A stretch of 64,000 nt of DNA from DASXRA01 sp035263725 (GTDB lineage Bacteria; Actinomycetota; Actinomycetes; Mycobacteriales; Jatrophihabitantaceae), in contig DATFRC010000045.1 in assembly GCA_035263725.1 (NCBI GenBank), positions 1 through 64,000 on the forward strand. Direction: 5' to 3'. How positions within the stretch are numbered: the stretch's first letter is position 1; each line of letters begins with the position of its first letter. The position numbers and the translations under genes were made by a program. The notes beneath the pieces are model-generated. The model did not search any database. It had not been told where the DNA came from and saw only the letters and a list, made by a program, of their open reading frames with translations. Below are positions 1 to 8,507 of this stretch, piece after piece.

Positions 1-141
1 GACGACGGCGAGGAAATGGAGTACGGCCCCGGAGACTTCGCGATCATGGCACCCGGCCACGACGCGTGGATCGTCGGCGACGAGCCATGCGTGGTCATCG
101 ACTGGCAGGGCTTCGCCGACTACGCCAAACCAAATTTGTAA
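1..141 (+). CDS. Cupin-domain protein, C-terminal end (partial)
   Basis: This open frame runs in from the left edge and stops at TAA (139-141), giving the last 46 residues. The segment YGPGDFAIMAPGHDAWIVGD has the PGD...PGHDAW pattern of the second cupin motif in small single-domain cupin proteins. The substrate cannot be told from this fragment. The stop lies inside the palindrome that precedes the next gene, so readthrough transcription from this gene would enter the MarR operator. The fold assignment is fairly secure; the function is unknown. Confidence 0.6.
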   Translation, partial: DDGEEMEYGPGDFAIMAPGHDAWIVGDEPCVVIDWQGFADYAKPNL

Positions 142-167
142 CAGTACTTATATAAGTGCTGTTACAA
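136..167. promoter_or_regulatory. 32-bp near-perfect palindrome, probable MarR operator overlapping the marR promoter
   Basis: TTGTAACAG (136-144) is mirrored by CTGTTACAA (159-167) around an AT-rich centre; only one base pair of the 32 bp breaks the symmetry. It is strikingly AT-rich for this chromosome. A TACAAT hexamer (163-168) lies 7 bp before the GTG start at 176, which fits a -10 element for a leaderless transcript. A MarR dimer bound here would cover the -10 and repress its own operon. Autoregulation is inferred from the family; the palindrome is seen directly. Confidence 0.7.
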
Positions 168-175
168 TTGCTCGC

Positions 176-676
176 GTGGCTGACGACGAGACGGTAGATC
201 CGACAGGCGAGAGCCGGTGGCGGCCGCTTCGGCTGTTGCTGGGCGAGATGGACGACGACATCGCGCGGCTGTACGACGAGAGCGGCATCGCAGGCCTGAA
301 ACCGAGCTACGTGATGGAGCTGCTCCGGCTCCATGCGCGCGGCCCGATGACGATCACCGAGCTGGCGGAGTCGGTGCAGCGGACGCATTCCGGGACGAGC
401 CAGAAAGTGGCTGCGATGCGGGCAGCCGGGCTGGTGCGTACGTCGCCCGGCGCGGACGCGCGGAGCAAGAAGGTGGCCCTGACGGCCAAGGCGAATCGCG
501 TCGCCGCTCGCCTGGCTGCGGAATGGCAGGCCACCGAGGCGAGCATCGCCGAGCTTGAGGCCGAGATCCCGTATCCGCTCAGCCGCGTGGTCACCGACAT
601 CCGAGCGGCGCTGCAACGCAAGAGCTTCCACGATCGCATCGCCGACAAGCTCGCCGCGGACCCCGCATGGCGGTGA
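176..676 (+). CDS. MarR-family transcriptional regulator
   Basis: This 166-residue protein has the MarR winged-helix layout. A helical N-terminus is followed by helix-turn-helix residues near 55-80 (MTITELAESVQRTHSGTSQK) and a wing with basic and acidic residues near 90-105 (TSPGADARSKKVALTAKA). C-terminal dimerisation helices follow. The GTG start at 176 has no Shine-Dalgarno and sits right behind a -10-like element, suggesting a leaderless mRNA. Its 3' end overlaps the following MFS gene by 10 bp, so regulator and exporter are co-expressed. The family usually responds to small phenolic or drug-like ligands; the ligand here is unknown. Confidence 0.85.
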   Translation: MADDETVDPTGESRWRPLRLLLGEMDDDIARLYDESGIAGLKPSYVMELLRLHARGPMTITELAESVQRTHSGTSQKVAAMRAAGLVRTSPGADARSKKVALTAKANRVAARLAAEWQATEASIAELEAEIPYPLSRVVTDIRAALQRKSFHDRIADKLAADPAWR

Positions 677-1920
677 GCCGAGCGCTCATCGACGTCACAC
701 CGCTTTCTGGTCCGGCGTTCCGGCGGCTGTGGATCGGCCGCTCCGTCTCGGGCGTGGGCAGCCAGATGGCGGTCGTCGCCGTGATGTTTCAGGTCTGGCA
801 ACGGACGCACAGCACGGTGTGGACCGGCGCGGTGGGCCTGGCCCAGGCAGTGCCGGTCATTGCACTGGGACTCTTCGCCGGGGCGCACGTCGACCGAGTG
901 GATCGCCGGCGGCTCTACCTGATGACGACGACCGGCCAGGCGGCCTGCTCGCTGCTGCTGGCCGTCCAGGGCGTGTTCGGCCACGTACCGGTGATCGGCG
1001 TGCTGGCGCTCGTCGCCACGCAAGGCGGTTTCGGTGCGACCGGCGGACCGGCAGCGCGGACGTTTATCCCGCGACTGCTGCCGCCGGATCAGGTCGCTGC
1101 CGGGCTGGCCCTCGATCGGCTGGCCCTTCAGGCGTCGCTGCTGGTCGGACCGGCGCTGGGTGGCCTGACTATCGCCGCAGTCGGGGTCAGCGGTTGTTAC
1201 CTGATCGACGCGGTCACCTTCGGGGTCGGCTGCTACGGCGCGTTCGGCCTGCCCCCGATGTCGCCGCAAGGCGGCACGGCGCGCCCCGGCGCCCGCGCAG
1301 TGCTCGACGGGCTGAGCTTCCTGATGCGCAGCGCGCCGGTGCGGGCGGCGCTGCTCACCGATCTCGCCACGACGGTGCTGTCATTTCCGATCAGCGTCTT
1401 CCCGCTGATCAACGCGGAGCGTTTCGGCAACAACCCACGCACGCTCGGCCTGTTCCTGACCGCGCTCGCGGTGGGTGGCACGATCGCATCGGTGTTCGCC
1501 GGGACGTTCACCCGAATACGTCGTCCCGGTACCGCGATGCTGCTCGGCTGCGCGACATGGGGGGTCGCGGTCGCCCTGTTGGGCGCGGTCCCCAATGCGT
1601 GGATCGGGCTGGCCCTGCTCGCGGTGGCCGGCGCGGCCGACACCGTCGCAGTCGTCTCGCGAAGCACGATCACCCAACTGTCCACTCCGGACGCGTTGCG
1701 CGGGCGGGTAGCCGCCGCCGAGCAGGCCGTCGGGCTGGCGGGACCGGATATCGGCAACCTGCGTGCCGGCCTGATCGCGCACGCCACATCCGGCGTCGCA
1801 GCGCTGGTCAGCGGCGGCCTGCTCTGCGCCGCTGCGGTCTCGGTGATCGCCGCCAGCACGCCGGCCTTGCGCCGGTTCACGCCAGCGACGCCGCCCGCCG
1901 AACTCGAACCGGCGATGTGA
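667..1920 (+). CDS. MFS transporter (MFS_3/EntS-like exporter)
   Basis: A 417-residue membrane protein with about 12 hydrophobic segments. The signature between TM2 and TM3 reads GAHVDRVDRRRLYLMT, matching the MFS loop motif as found in the EntS/MFS_3 exporter branch. ATG at 667 lies inside the end of the MarR gene (10-bp overlap), so the two are translationally coupled. The pair looks like a drug or metabolite efflux module controlled by its own repressor. The exported substrate cannot be read from the sequence. Confidence 0.85.
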   Translation: MAVSRALIDVTPLSGPAFRRLWIGRSVSGVGSQMAVVAVMFQVWQRTHSTVWTGAVGLAQAVPVIALGLFAGAHVDRVDRRRLYLMTTTGQAACSLLLAVQGVFGHVPVIGVLALVATQGGFGATGGPAARTFIPRLLPPDQVAAGLALDRLALQASLLVGPALGGLTIAAVGVSGCYLIDAVTFGVGCYGAFGLPPMSPQGGTARPGARAVLDGLSFLMRSAPVRAALLTDLATTVLSFPISVFPLINAERFGNNPRTLGLFLTALAVGGTIASVFAGTFTRIRRPGTAMLLGCATWGVAVALLGAVPNAWIGLALLAVAGAADTVAVVSRSTITQLSTPDALRGRVAAAEQAVGLAGPDIGNLRAGLIAHATSGVAALVSGGLLCAAAVSVIAASTPALRRFTPATPPAELEPAM

Positions 1921-1957
1921 ATTGAGCCGAAGCTGAGAGTCTGCCGCGCCCAGCGCC

Positions 1958-1970
1958 GGACCTTCGGTCC
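1958..1970 (+). terminator. Short hairpin after the MFS gene, possible weak terminator
   Basis: GGACC (1958-1962) and GGTCC (1966-1970) form a 5-bp stem with a TTC loop, about 40 bp after the MFS stop. There is no T tract, as is common in actinobacteria, and the stem is short, so this is only a candidate. The rest of the gap to 2090 holds no convincing gene; it probably carries the promoter of the telA operon. Confidence 0.25.
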
Positions 1971-2090
1971 TCGCCGCCGATGATGAGTACTAGGCGCGAT
2001 GGGAGGCATCGATGGACACGAACCCGCGTGTGCGTGCTATTACGCTGGGCGGACGGCCGCCGGCCGCCGTCCGAGCTAGGGGGACATTCG

Positions 2091-3287
2091 ATGTCAGATA
2101 GTGCTGCTGCTGCCCTTACCCCGCCGAGCGAACTGACCCTCCAGGCGCCGGAACCGGTCAAGTCCGTCGAGCCGGCCAAGGCAGGCGGTATGGTGCCGAT
2201 TCCCGCAGCGGCGCTGCCGGCGTTGGACCAGAAGGTCGCCGCCTACGTCGACTCGATCGTCACCCTGGACGTGCATTCGCCGGCGTTCACCGCCAAGGCC
2301 GACGACGTCCGCACGATGGGCAACGACGAGATCCGCGCCTCTGCGGAGACGTCCAACACCCTGCTGGCCTCACCGGTGCGTGCGATGCAAAAGAGCGGCG
2401 ACACCGGCAAAGTCGCCACTACGCTGCTGGACCTGCGTCGCACGGTCGAGGACCTCGACCCGAAGCAGGCCACCGGCGCCAAGAAGCTGCTAGGCATGAT
2501 CCCGTTCGGCGACAGGCTGCGCGACTACTTCCACAAGTACGAGAGTGCGCAGTCGCACATCGACGCCATCCTCAAGGCCTTGCTCGACGGGCAGGACGAG
2601 TTGCGCAAGGACAACGCGGCACTCGACCAGGAGAAGGTGCACCTCTGGGAGACCATGCAACGCCTGGCTCAGTACGCCTATGTGGCCGAGCATCTCGACA
2701 AGGCGCTGGAGGCGAAGATCGCCCAGCTCTCCGATGCGGAAAAGGCCAAGGTACTGCGCGACGATGTCCTCTACGCGGTGCGGCAGAAGCACCAGGACCT
2801 GCTCACCCAACTGGCCGTCGCGATCCAGGGCTATCTGGCGATCGACTTGGTCCGCAAGAACAACCTTGAGCTGATCAAGGGCGTCGACCGCGCCACCACG
2901 ACGACCGTGTCGGCGTTGCGGACCGCGGTGATCGTGGCGCAGGCGCTGGCCAACCAGAAGCTGGTGCTCGATCAGATCACGGCGCTGAACACCACCACCG
3001 CGAACCTGATCGAGTCGACCTCGCAGTTGCTCGCCACCCAGGGCGTCGCGATCCAGAAGCAGTCGGCCGAGTCGACGATCGGCATCCAGTCGCTGCAGCG
3101 CTCGTTCGACAACGTCTACCAGGCGATGGATTCGATCGACACGTTCAAGGTCGCCGCGCTCGACTCGATGAAGCAGACGATCGGCACGCTGCAGGGCGAG
3201 ATCGACAAGGCGCAGTCGTACGTCGCTCGGGTGCGCGTCAGCGACGGCAACCAGGCCGGCTCCAACGACCTCAACCTCTCGCTATAA
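2091..3287 (+). CDS. TelA-family (toxic anion resistance) protein
   Basis: A soluble, helix-rich 398-residue protein of the TelA/KlaA family. A flexible Pro/Ala-rich N-terminus is followed by long helices; DLRRTVEDLDP and FGDRLRDYFHKYESAQSHID (near 125-165) match the typical TelA core, as does the repeated NLELIKGVDRATTTTVSALR segment near 260-280. The start is ATG 2091, with AGGGGGA about 7 bp upstream; an in-frame ATG near 1980 would add a basic tail unlike the family. It heads the ten-gene pknG operon. TelA proteins accompany tellurite-type stress systems, but their biochemical role is unknown. Confidence 0.85.
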   Translation: MSDSAAAALTPPSELTLQAPEPVKSVEPAKAGGMVPIPAAALPALDQKVAAYVDSIVTLDVHSPAFTAKADDVRTMGNDEIRASAETSNTLLASPVRAMQKSGDTGKVATTLLDLRRTVEDLDPKQATGAKKLLGMIPFGDRLRDYFHKYESAQSHIDAILKALLDGQDELRKDNAALDQEKVHLWETMQRLAQYAYVAEHLDKALEAKIAQLSDAEKAKVLRDDVLYAVRQKHQDLLTQLAVAIQGYLAIDLVRKNNLELIKGVDRATTTTVSALRTAVIVAQALANQKLVLDQITALNTTTANLIESTSQLLATQGVAIQKQSAESTIGIQSLQRSFDNVYQAMDSIDTFKVAALDSMKQTIGTLQGEIDKAQSYVARVRVSDGNQAGSNDLNLSL

Positions 3288-3342
3288 GCGATGAGCGCTT
3301 GCGCGAAGAGCCCTGCCGGATTCGCCCAGGCGGGATGACCCA

Positions 3343-3831
3343 GTGTTTCGCTGGCTGGCACGGCTGTTCAGGCGGCAACCCGTCGCAGCGCCGCCTCCGT
3401 CCGAGGACGACGAGATCCTCGAGTCGCTGGATCGACTGCAGGCGGCCATCGTCGGCAAGGTGCCCAACATGGTGGTGGCCCGCGTCGACCGCGTCGCCGG
3501 TGTCGTCCGGGAGACCGTGCCACGGCTGGGCAACCTCGGACCCGGCAGCCTGACTGCACACACCGTGGTGCGCACCGCCACGTCCTACCTTCCCGAGGCG
3601 GTCAACGCCTACCTGCGCCTACCCCGCTCGTTCGCCGACCACCGTCCGGTCAGCAACGGCAAGACGTCGCTGACCGTGCTGTGCGACCAGCTCGACCTGC
3701 TCGGCTCAAAAATGGACGACGTCTTCGACGCGGTCTGCCGGGCCGACGCCGACGCCCTGATCGCGCACGGACGATTCCTCGCGGAGAAGTTCGGCTCCGG
3801 CGCGCTCGCCCTCGACCCCAGATCGCGATGA
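3343..3831 (+). CDS. Conserved hypothetical protein of the pknG operon
   Basis: A 162-residue protein that I do not recognise. It starts MFRWLARLFRR at GTG 3343, preceded by AGGCGGGA; this amphipathic basic N-terminus could associate with the membrane. The remainder is predicted helical and ends with a segment (DQLDLLGSKMDDVFDAVCRA) that looks like a coiled helix. It has no signal peptide or metal motif. It lies 55 bp after telA, and its TGA overlaps the ATG of the AAA ATPase gene, which suggests it acts with TelA or the ATPase, perhaps as an adaptor. The function is inferred from context only. Confidence 0.7.
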   Translation: MFRWLARLFRRQPVAAPPPSEDDEILESLDRLQAAIVGKVPNMVVARVDRVAGVVRETVPRLGNLGPGSLTAHTVVRTATSYLPEAVNAYLRLPRSFADHRPVSNGKTSLTVLCDQLDLLGSKMDDVFDAVCRADADALIAHGRFLAEKFGSGALALDPRSR

Positions 3832-5117
3832 CCAGCGTCGACGCCGTTCGCGCCGCGGTTGACGGCTTGGCGGCGGTCGGCGTCGCGGCCGGCGAGGCCG
3901 AATCGAGCGCGACCGCCGAGGCGGCAGCGCTCGCGGCGGCTGCAGCCGAACGCGCGCCCGGCGCGGCCACCGAATGGACGGCGGTCTTCGGCGGGCAGAC
4001 GAGCGGGTTCCAGGCGGCCGCCCGCGCCGGGCAGGCGTTCACCACGCGGGCAACGCCGGTACTGGCCCGGCTCGTGGCGCGCAGCGATCCGCACGCGCCG
4101 GCATACGCGGCGGCGCTGGCCGAGCTGGCGTCGGCGGCCTGTTCGCTGGGCGAGCCGAGCCTGTCCGCAGTGGGCGCCGCCTCGGTGATCGCCGCGGCGC
4201 AGACCGCGGCCGCACCGCCGGCTGATCTTGGCCGCACGCCGTCAGATACCCCGCTGCTGGCGGCGCCGCAACCCGAGACGCCGCCGGTGCGGACGGTCGA
4301 CGAGCTGCTCGCGGACCTTGATGCGCTCATCGGGCTCGATTCCGTCAAGACGGAGGTGCGCCACCAGGCCGAGGTGTTGCGCGTCGCCAAGCTGCGCGAG
4401 GCGTTTCAGCTGCGGGAGCCGGCGATCACCCGCCACCTCGTCTTCGTGGGCAACCCTGGTACGGGAAAGACGACGGTCGCCCGATTGGTCGCCGAGATCT
4501 ACCGGGCACTGGGCGTGCTGTCGAAAGGCCAGCTCGTCGAGAGCGACCGCTCGTCGCTCGTCGCCGGATACGTCGGCCAGACCGCACTCAAGACGGCCGA
4601 CGTGTGCGGCAAAGCAATCGGCGGCGCGCTGTTCATCGACGAGGCATACGGCCTCGCCGACGATCAGTTCGGCGACGAGGCGATCGAGACGCTGGTCAAG
4701 CAGATGGAGGACCACCGCGACGAACTCGTCGTGATTGTCGCGGGATACCCCGATCCCATGCAGGAGTTCATCGAGGCCAATCCGGGGCTGGCCAGCCGGT
4801 TCCGGCTCACGCTCACGTTCGACGACTACACCGACGAGCAGCTCGTCCAGATCTTCAGCAAGATCACGTCTGAGGCGGACTTCACGCCGACCGCCGAGGC
4901 TGTCGAGCGGCTGCGGCTGATCCTTACGCTCACCCCGCGCGACACCGGATTCGGCAACGCGCGGTTCGTGCGAAACCTGTTCGAGGCGGCAGTCGTTCGG
5001 CAGGCATGGCGGTTACGCGAGATCCACGACCCATCCGTTGCCCAACTGCGGGAATTGACCCCTGACGATATGGGCGCGTTACCGAGTACCGTGCATCCTC
5101 CGGGGGGAGGCACATGA
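3828..5117 (+). CDS. CbbX/SpoVK-type AAA+ ATPase
   Basis: A 429-residue protein starting at ATG 3828, which overlaps the preceding TGA. The first ~160 residues are an Ala-rich helical domain. Then comes a single AAA+ module: Walker A GNPGTGKTT, Walker B ALFIDEAYGL, sensor region VIVAGYPDPMQEFIEANPGL with the arginine at ASRFR, and a C-terminal lid. This is the CbxX/CfxQ family, the same type as the T7SS EccA ATPase and the Rubisco activase CbbX, which remodel partner proteins. No carbon-fixation or T7SS genes are nearby, so its client is probably another product of this operon. All catalytic motifs are intact. Confidence 0.85.
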   Translation: MTSVDAVRAAVDGLAAVGVAAGEAESSATAEAAALAAAAAERAPGAATEWTAVFGGQTSGFQAAARAGQAFTTRATPVLARLVARSDPHAPAYAAALAELASAACSLGEPSLSAVGAASVIAAAQTAAAPPADLGRTPSDTPLLAAPQPETPPVRTVDELLADLDALIGLDSVKTEVRHQAEVLRVAKLREAFQLREPAITRHLVFVGNPGTGKTTVARLVAEIYRALGVLSKGQLVESDRSSLVAGYVGQTALKTADVCGKAIGGALFIDEAYGLADDQFGDEAIETLVKQMEDHRDELVVIVAGYPDPMQEFIEANPGLASRFRLTLTFDDYTDEQLVQIFSKITSEADFTPTAEAVERLRLILTLTPRDTGFGNARFVRNLFEAAVVRQAWRLREIHDPSVAQLRELTPDDMGALPSTVHPPGGGT

Positions 5118-6385
5118 CGAGCACTCTTGCGGCCCCGCCGCAAACCCGCCAGGTGGTCGTGCGGGCCGCACGCAACGCGTTCGCCGGCACGCCGGGACGA
5201 TTGCGGCTGGCCGGCATCGCCACCGTCCTCGCGTGCCTGGTGTTCGGCCTGTTCGCGTTCGTGGCTGCCACCACCCGGGCAAACGCGCTGGCGAACGCGC
5301 GCGCCGATGCAGCTCAGCTGGTCCGCGTGCAGAGCATCCGCACGAACCTGGTCTTCGCTGACGCGAATCTCACCAACGCCTTTCTGGTCGGCGGCCTCGA
5401 GCCGCCGAGTGCCCGGGCCGCGTACGAGCAGGGAATCGCCACCGCGTCGAAGACTCTGGCCGACGCCGCAAACGACAGCACCGCTGACGCCAAGGTTCTC
5501 GGGAACGTGAACCAAGTCATCACCCGCTACACCGGACTGGTCGAGTCGGCCCGCGCGAACAACCGGCTGGGCTACCCGCTGGGCGCGGCGTACCTGCGCC
5601 AGGCCACCAATCTGCTGCGCTCCGACGCCCTACCGCCGCTCGCCGCCCTCGGTCAGACCGAGCAGGCGCGCGTGAACCACGCCTACTCGGACAGCGCCGG
5701 CGCCACCGCGTGGCTGATAGCCGGCCTGGTCATCGCCTTGGTGGTGTTGCTCGTCACGCAAGTGTGGCTGAGCGTGCGAACGCGCCGGACGTTCAATCCG
5801 CCGCTGGTCATCGCCACGGCGCTGGTGCTCGTGATCGGCATCGCGGTGGCCGGCGTTCTCGCCTGGAGCCAGGGCAAGGCGAAGGACACGCGCGGCGGCG
5901 CATACTTCGCCACCCTAGGACTGGCGACCGCCCGCATCGACGCGTTCGACGCGAAGAGCGCGGAGAGCCTTGCCCTGATCGCCCGCGGCCAGGGACAGGC
6001 GTACAACGCCAGCTTCGACAATCTGTCGGCCAACGTGAGCGCTGTTCTCGATGACGCGGCCCGCCGGGGTGGTGCCGACGAAAAGGCCGCGCAGGAGCGG
6101 TTCCGCGACTACCTCGCCGTTCATGCCAGGGTCCGCGCCGCCGACGACGGCGGCCACTGGGACGACGCCGTCAAGCTCGCTACCGGCCAGGCCAACACCG
6201 TGTTCCAGAACTTCTCCGACGCATCGGGGACCGCGCTTGATCGGCGATCCGCGCAGCTACGGCGCAACCTCAGCAGCGCCCGTAGCCCACTGCCGGCGTT
6301 CGCGTGGATCGGGCTGATCGCCGGGGTCGCCGCGGCTATTGCCGCCGGTCTGGGCGTCGCGCCGAGGCTGCGGGAGTATCGATGA
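5114..6385 (+). CDS. glnX: GlnX-like membrane sensor of the PknG pathway
   Basis: A 423-residue integral membrane protein. Hydrophobic segments lie near 34-56, 198-218, 229-251 and 394-415; between them are two extracytoplasmic regions of about 140 residues each that resemble the four-helix sensor domains of chemoreceptors. It starts at ATG 5114 inside the ATPase stop (ATGA). In M. tuberculosis the gene order is pknG-glnH-glnX, and GlnX is thought to pass amino-acid binding by GlnH to PknG. Here it directly precedes glnH in the same operon as pknG, which supports the name. The sequence itself diverges, so the call rests on topology and context. Confidence 0.75.
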   Translation: MTSTLAAPPQTRQVVVRAARNAFAGTPGRLRLAGIATVLACLVFGLFAFVAATTRANALANARADAAQLVRVQSIRTNLVFADANLTNAFLVGGLEPPSARAAYEQGIATASKTLADAANDSTADAKVLGNVNQVITRYTGLVESARANNRLGYPLGAAYLRQATNLLRSDALPPLAALGQTEQARVNHAYSDSAGATAWLIAGLVIALVVLLVTQVWLSVRTRRTFNPPLVIATALVLVIGIAVAGVLAWSQGKAKDTRGGAYFATLGLATARIDAFDAKSAESLALIARGQGQAYNASFDNLSANVSAVLDDAARRGGADEKAAQERFRDYLAVHARVRAADDGGHWDDAVKLATGQANTVFQNFSDASGTALDRRSAQLRRNLSSARSPLPAFAWIGLIAGVAAAIAAGLGVAPRLREYR

Positions 6386-7341
6386 GACGGGTCATTCTGG
6401 GCGTGCTCGCCGCCGCGGTCCTGGTGGCCGGCTGCGGTGCGGGCAGCACGCCGCAGCTGCCGAGAGTCGCGCCGTCATCGTCCAGCCCGGCCCCGAGTTC
6501 GAGCGCGCCACCGGCGCCGGGCTGCGACGACAACATCTACAAGTCCCGCGTCGCGTCGTACGCGCCGGGCGCGTCGTGGGCGGACTCGGCCACTGTCGCG
6601 AAGATCAAGAGCCGTGGCGTCCTCAGGGCCGGCGTCGCAGCCGACAACCTGCTGTTCGGGCACCGCAACCCGATCACGGGCGTGATCGAGGGTTTCGACA
6701 TCGACGTCGTCAACGAGGTGGCCAAGGCGATCTTCGGTACGGCGAGTGGCCATGTCGAGTACGTGGTGGAGAACTTCGCCCAGCGCATCCCCGACCTGCA
6801 ATCAGGCAAGGTCGACATCGTCGCCGACATCATGACGATCAATTGCGCTCGATGGGGGCAGATCGCCTTCTCCACCGTGTACTTCCAGGCTGGCCAGCAG
6901 GTGCTGGTACGCAAGAACGCGCCCTACAAGAACATCGCGGACCTGAATGGCAGAAAGGTGTGCACCGCGAAGGGCTCGACCGGCAACGAGAACGTCAAGT
7001 CGCTGTACCCCCAAGTACGGCGCGTGATCGTCGACAACATCAGCGACTGCATGGTGCTGTTCCAGCAAGGTTCCGTCGAGGGCATCGTCTCGGACAACAC
7101 GGTGCTGAACGGCTTCGCCGCGCAGGACCCTTACGCGCAGATCGTCGGCCCCAAGTTCACGAACGAGCCGTACGGGCTGGGTTTCAACAAGGCCAACGTC
7201 GACTTCGTGCGCTACGTCAATGCGTTGCTCGCGAAGTGGCTCGACCCCAAAGACGGGACGTGGGCGGCGATCTACCACAAGTGGCTGCCCGGTCCGCTGC
7301 CGAATCCGCCCTCCACGAACTTCGATCGGCCCCTGCCATGA
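6382..7341 (+). CDS. glnH: GlnH-like amino-acid-binding lipoprotein
   Basis: A 319-residue secreted lipoprotein starting at ATG 6382 in an ATGA overlap. The signal peptide is MRRVILGVLAAAVLVAGC, with lipobox VAGC; a Ser/Pro-rich linker follows, then a type II periplasmic binding domain. The segment RGVLRAGVAADNLLFGHRNP and later ITGVIEGFDIDVVNEVAKAI mark the SBP_bac_3 (polar amino acid) family. No ABC permease or ATPase is nearby. As in mycobacteria, it probably serves as the ligand receptor for GlnX-PknG signalling rather than for transport; aspartate and glutamate are the known ligands of the mycobacterial protein. The ligand here is inferred. Confidence 0.88.
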   Translation: MRRVILGVLAAAVLVAGCGAGSTPQLPRVAPSSSSPAPSSSAPPAPGCDDNIYKSRVASYAPGASWADSATVAKIKSRGVLRAGVAADNLLFGHRNPITGVIEGFDIDVVNEVAKAIFGTASGHVEYVVENFAQRIPDLQSGKVDIVADIMTINCARWGQIAFSTVYFQAGQQVLVRKNAPYKNIADLNGRKVCTAKGSTGNENVKSLYPQVRRVIVDNISDCMVLFQQGSVEGIVSDNTVLNGFAAQDPYAQIVGPKFTNEPYGLGFNKANVDFVRYVNALLAKWLDPKDGTWAAIYHKWLPGPLPNPPSTNFDRPLP

Positions 7342-8507
7342 CCGTCGCGTTGGCCAGCCCGCCGACGCCGCCCGGGTCGTTGACGTCGCCGGCCCCGCCA
7401 CGCGACGTGCTGCATTACCTCGACGAGTTGCGCCGCTGGCGCGACGACCTGCGAAGCGCTTTGGACGCGCTCGACCGACGCACGCAGGTGGCGTCCACCG
7501 CGGACGCCTTCACCGCGGACCTGACCCTGGCCCTGTCGCTCTCCGAATCGATCGGCCGGCGCACGGACGAGCTGATCACCACCTGGGACAGCGGCCGGGT
7601 CGGCGACAAGGAACTCGCCCACCTCGCCCAGCTGATGTGGGGACGGCTGCCCGACGCATTGGGCAACCCCTCGGCGTTCTCGCTCAGCGAGGCCACGACA
7701 CTGGCCGCCGCCCTCGAGGCGCGCTTGGCGGCCCGGCTCGACGCCGACACGATCGCCGGATCCGGTGCCGCCGACCGGATCGCCCCCCTGCGCGAGACGT
7801 TGGTGCGCTGCCATGACCTCGCGACCACGCTCGAGCGCCGCGTCGACGAGGCGAACGCGCTGGCCGATCAGCTCGAGACGGCGCTGGCGTCGGACGGGAA
7901 GACGCTGGCCGCCGAGTTCGGCCGGATCGCCGATGCCGCCGAACTGCTCGAACGGGACCTGATCAAGGAGACGGCACTGCGCGCGTCCGTCAGCCGCGAT
8001 GCCGCGACGCTCGGCGACCGAATCGCCCAGCTGACTACCACCGCCGCCGCGGTGCGCGAGACGGCACAGCGCTGCCGGGAGAAGATCGCCGACCCGCCCC
8101 GGCTTGGCGTTCCGGACGTCGAGGCGCTCGGGCCGGTTCCGCCAGTTCCGGACGGCGCGGACGTCCCCGGCTCGTGGACCGCCGCCCGCGCCGCACTCGA
8201 CGCCTACCAGGCCCGGCTCCAGCAGGCGGCGGCCGCGCTCGCCGAGGCCGGGCGGCGCTTCGCCGCACCGCTCGCTGAGCGGGCCGAGCTGAGGGGCCTG
8301 GCTCAGGCGTACCGGGCCAAGGCCGCGGCGGCCGGGTTGATCGAGGACCCGGGGCTGGACGCGCAATTCACCGCCGCCCGCGCCGAGCTGTGGCGGGCGC
8401 CGTGCGATATTGCGGCGGCGCGCGGCTTGGTCGAGACGTACGGGCACGCCGTCCAGGTGGCGGTGGGCGCCATTCCGGCGACGGAACCCCAGGTGGAGAC
8501 GCCATGA
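7338..8507 (+). CDS. Coiled-coil hypothetical protein of the pknG operon
   Basis: A 389-residue cytosolic protein starting at ATG 7338 (ATGA overlap with glnH). It is almost entirely Ala/Leu/Arg/Glu-rich helix with heptad-like stretches, for example DELRRWRDDLRSALDALDRR near 30-50 and further coils through 130-330. There is a Pro-rich break near 255-275. It has no recognisable enzyme motif, signal peptide or membrane segment. Placed between the glnX-glnH sensor and pknG, it is a candidate scaffold linking the membrane receptor to the kinase. That role is inference; I know no named family for it. Confidence 0.7.
   Translation: MTVALASPPTPPGSLTSPAPPRDVLHYLDELRRWRDDLRSALDALDRRTQVASTADAFTADLTLALSLSESIGRRTDELITTWDSGRVGDKELAHLAQLMWGRLPDALGNPSAFSLSEATTLAAALEARLAARLDADTIAGSGAADRIAPLRETLVRCHDLATTLERRVDEANALADQLETALASDGKTLAAEFGRIADAAELLERDLIKETALRASVSRDAATLGDRIAQLTTTAAAVRETAQRCREKIADPPRLGVPDVEALGPVPPVPDGADVPGSWTAARAALDAYQARLQQAAAALAEAGRRFAAPLAERAELRGLAQAYRAKAAAAGLIEDPGLDAQFTAARAELWRAPCDIAAARGLVETYGHAVQVAVGAIPATEPQVETP

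Noticed and set aside
1980..2090. Upstream extension of the TelA protein by 37 residues
   Set aside because: The extension is basic and unlike the family, and a good ribosome site precedes ATG 2091.
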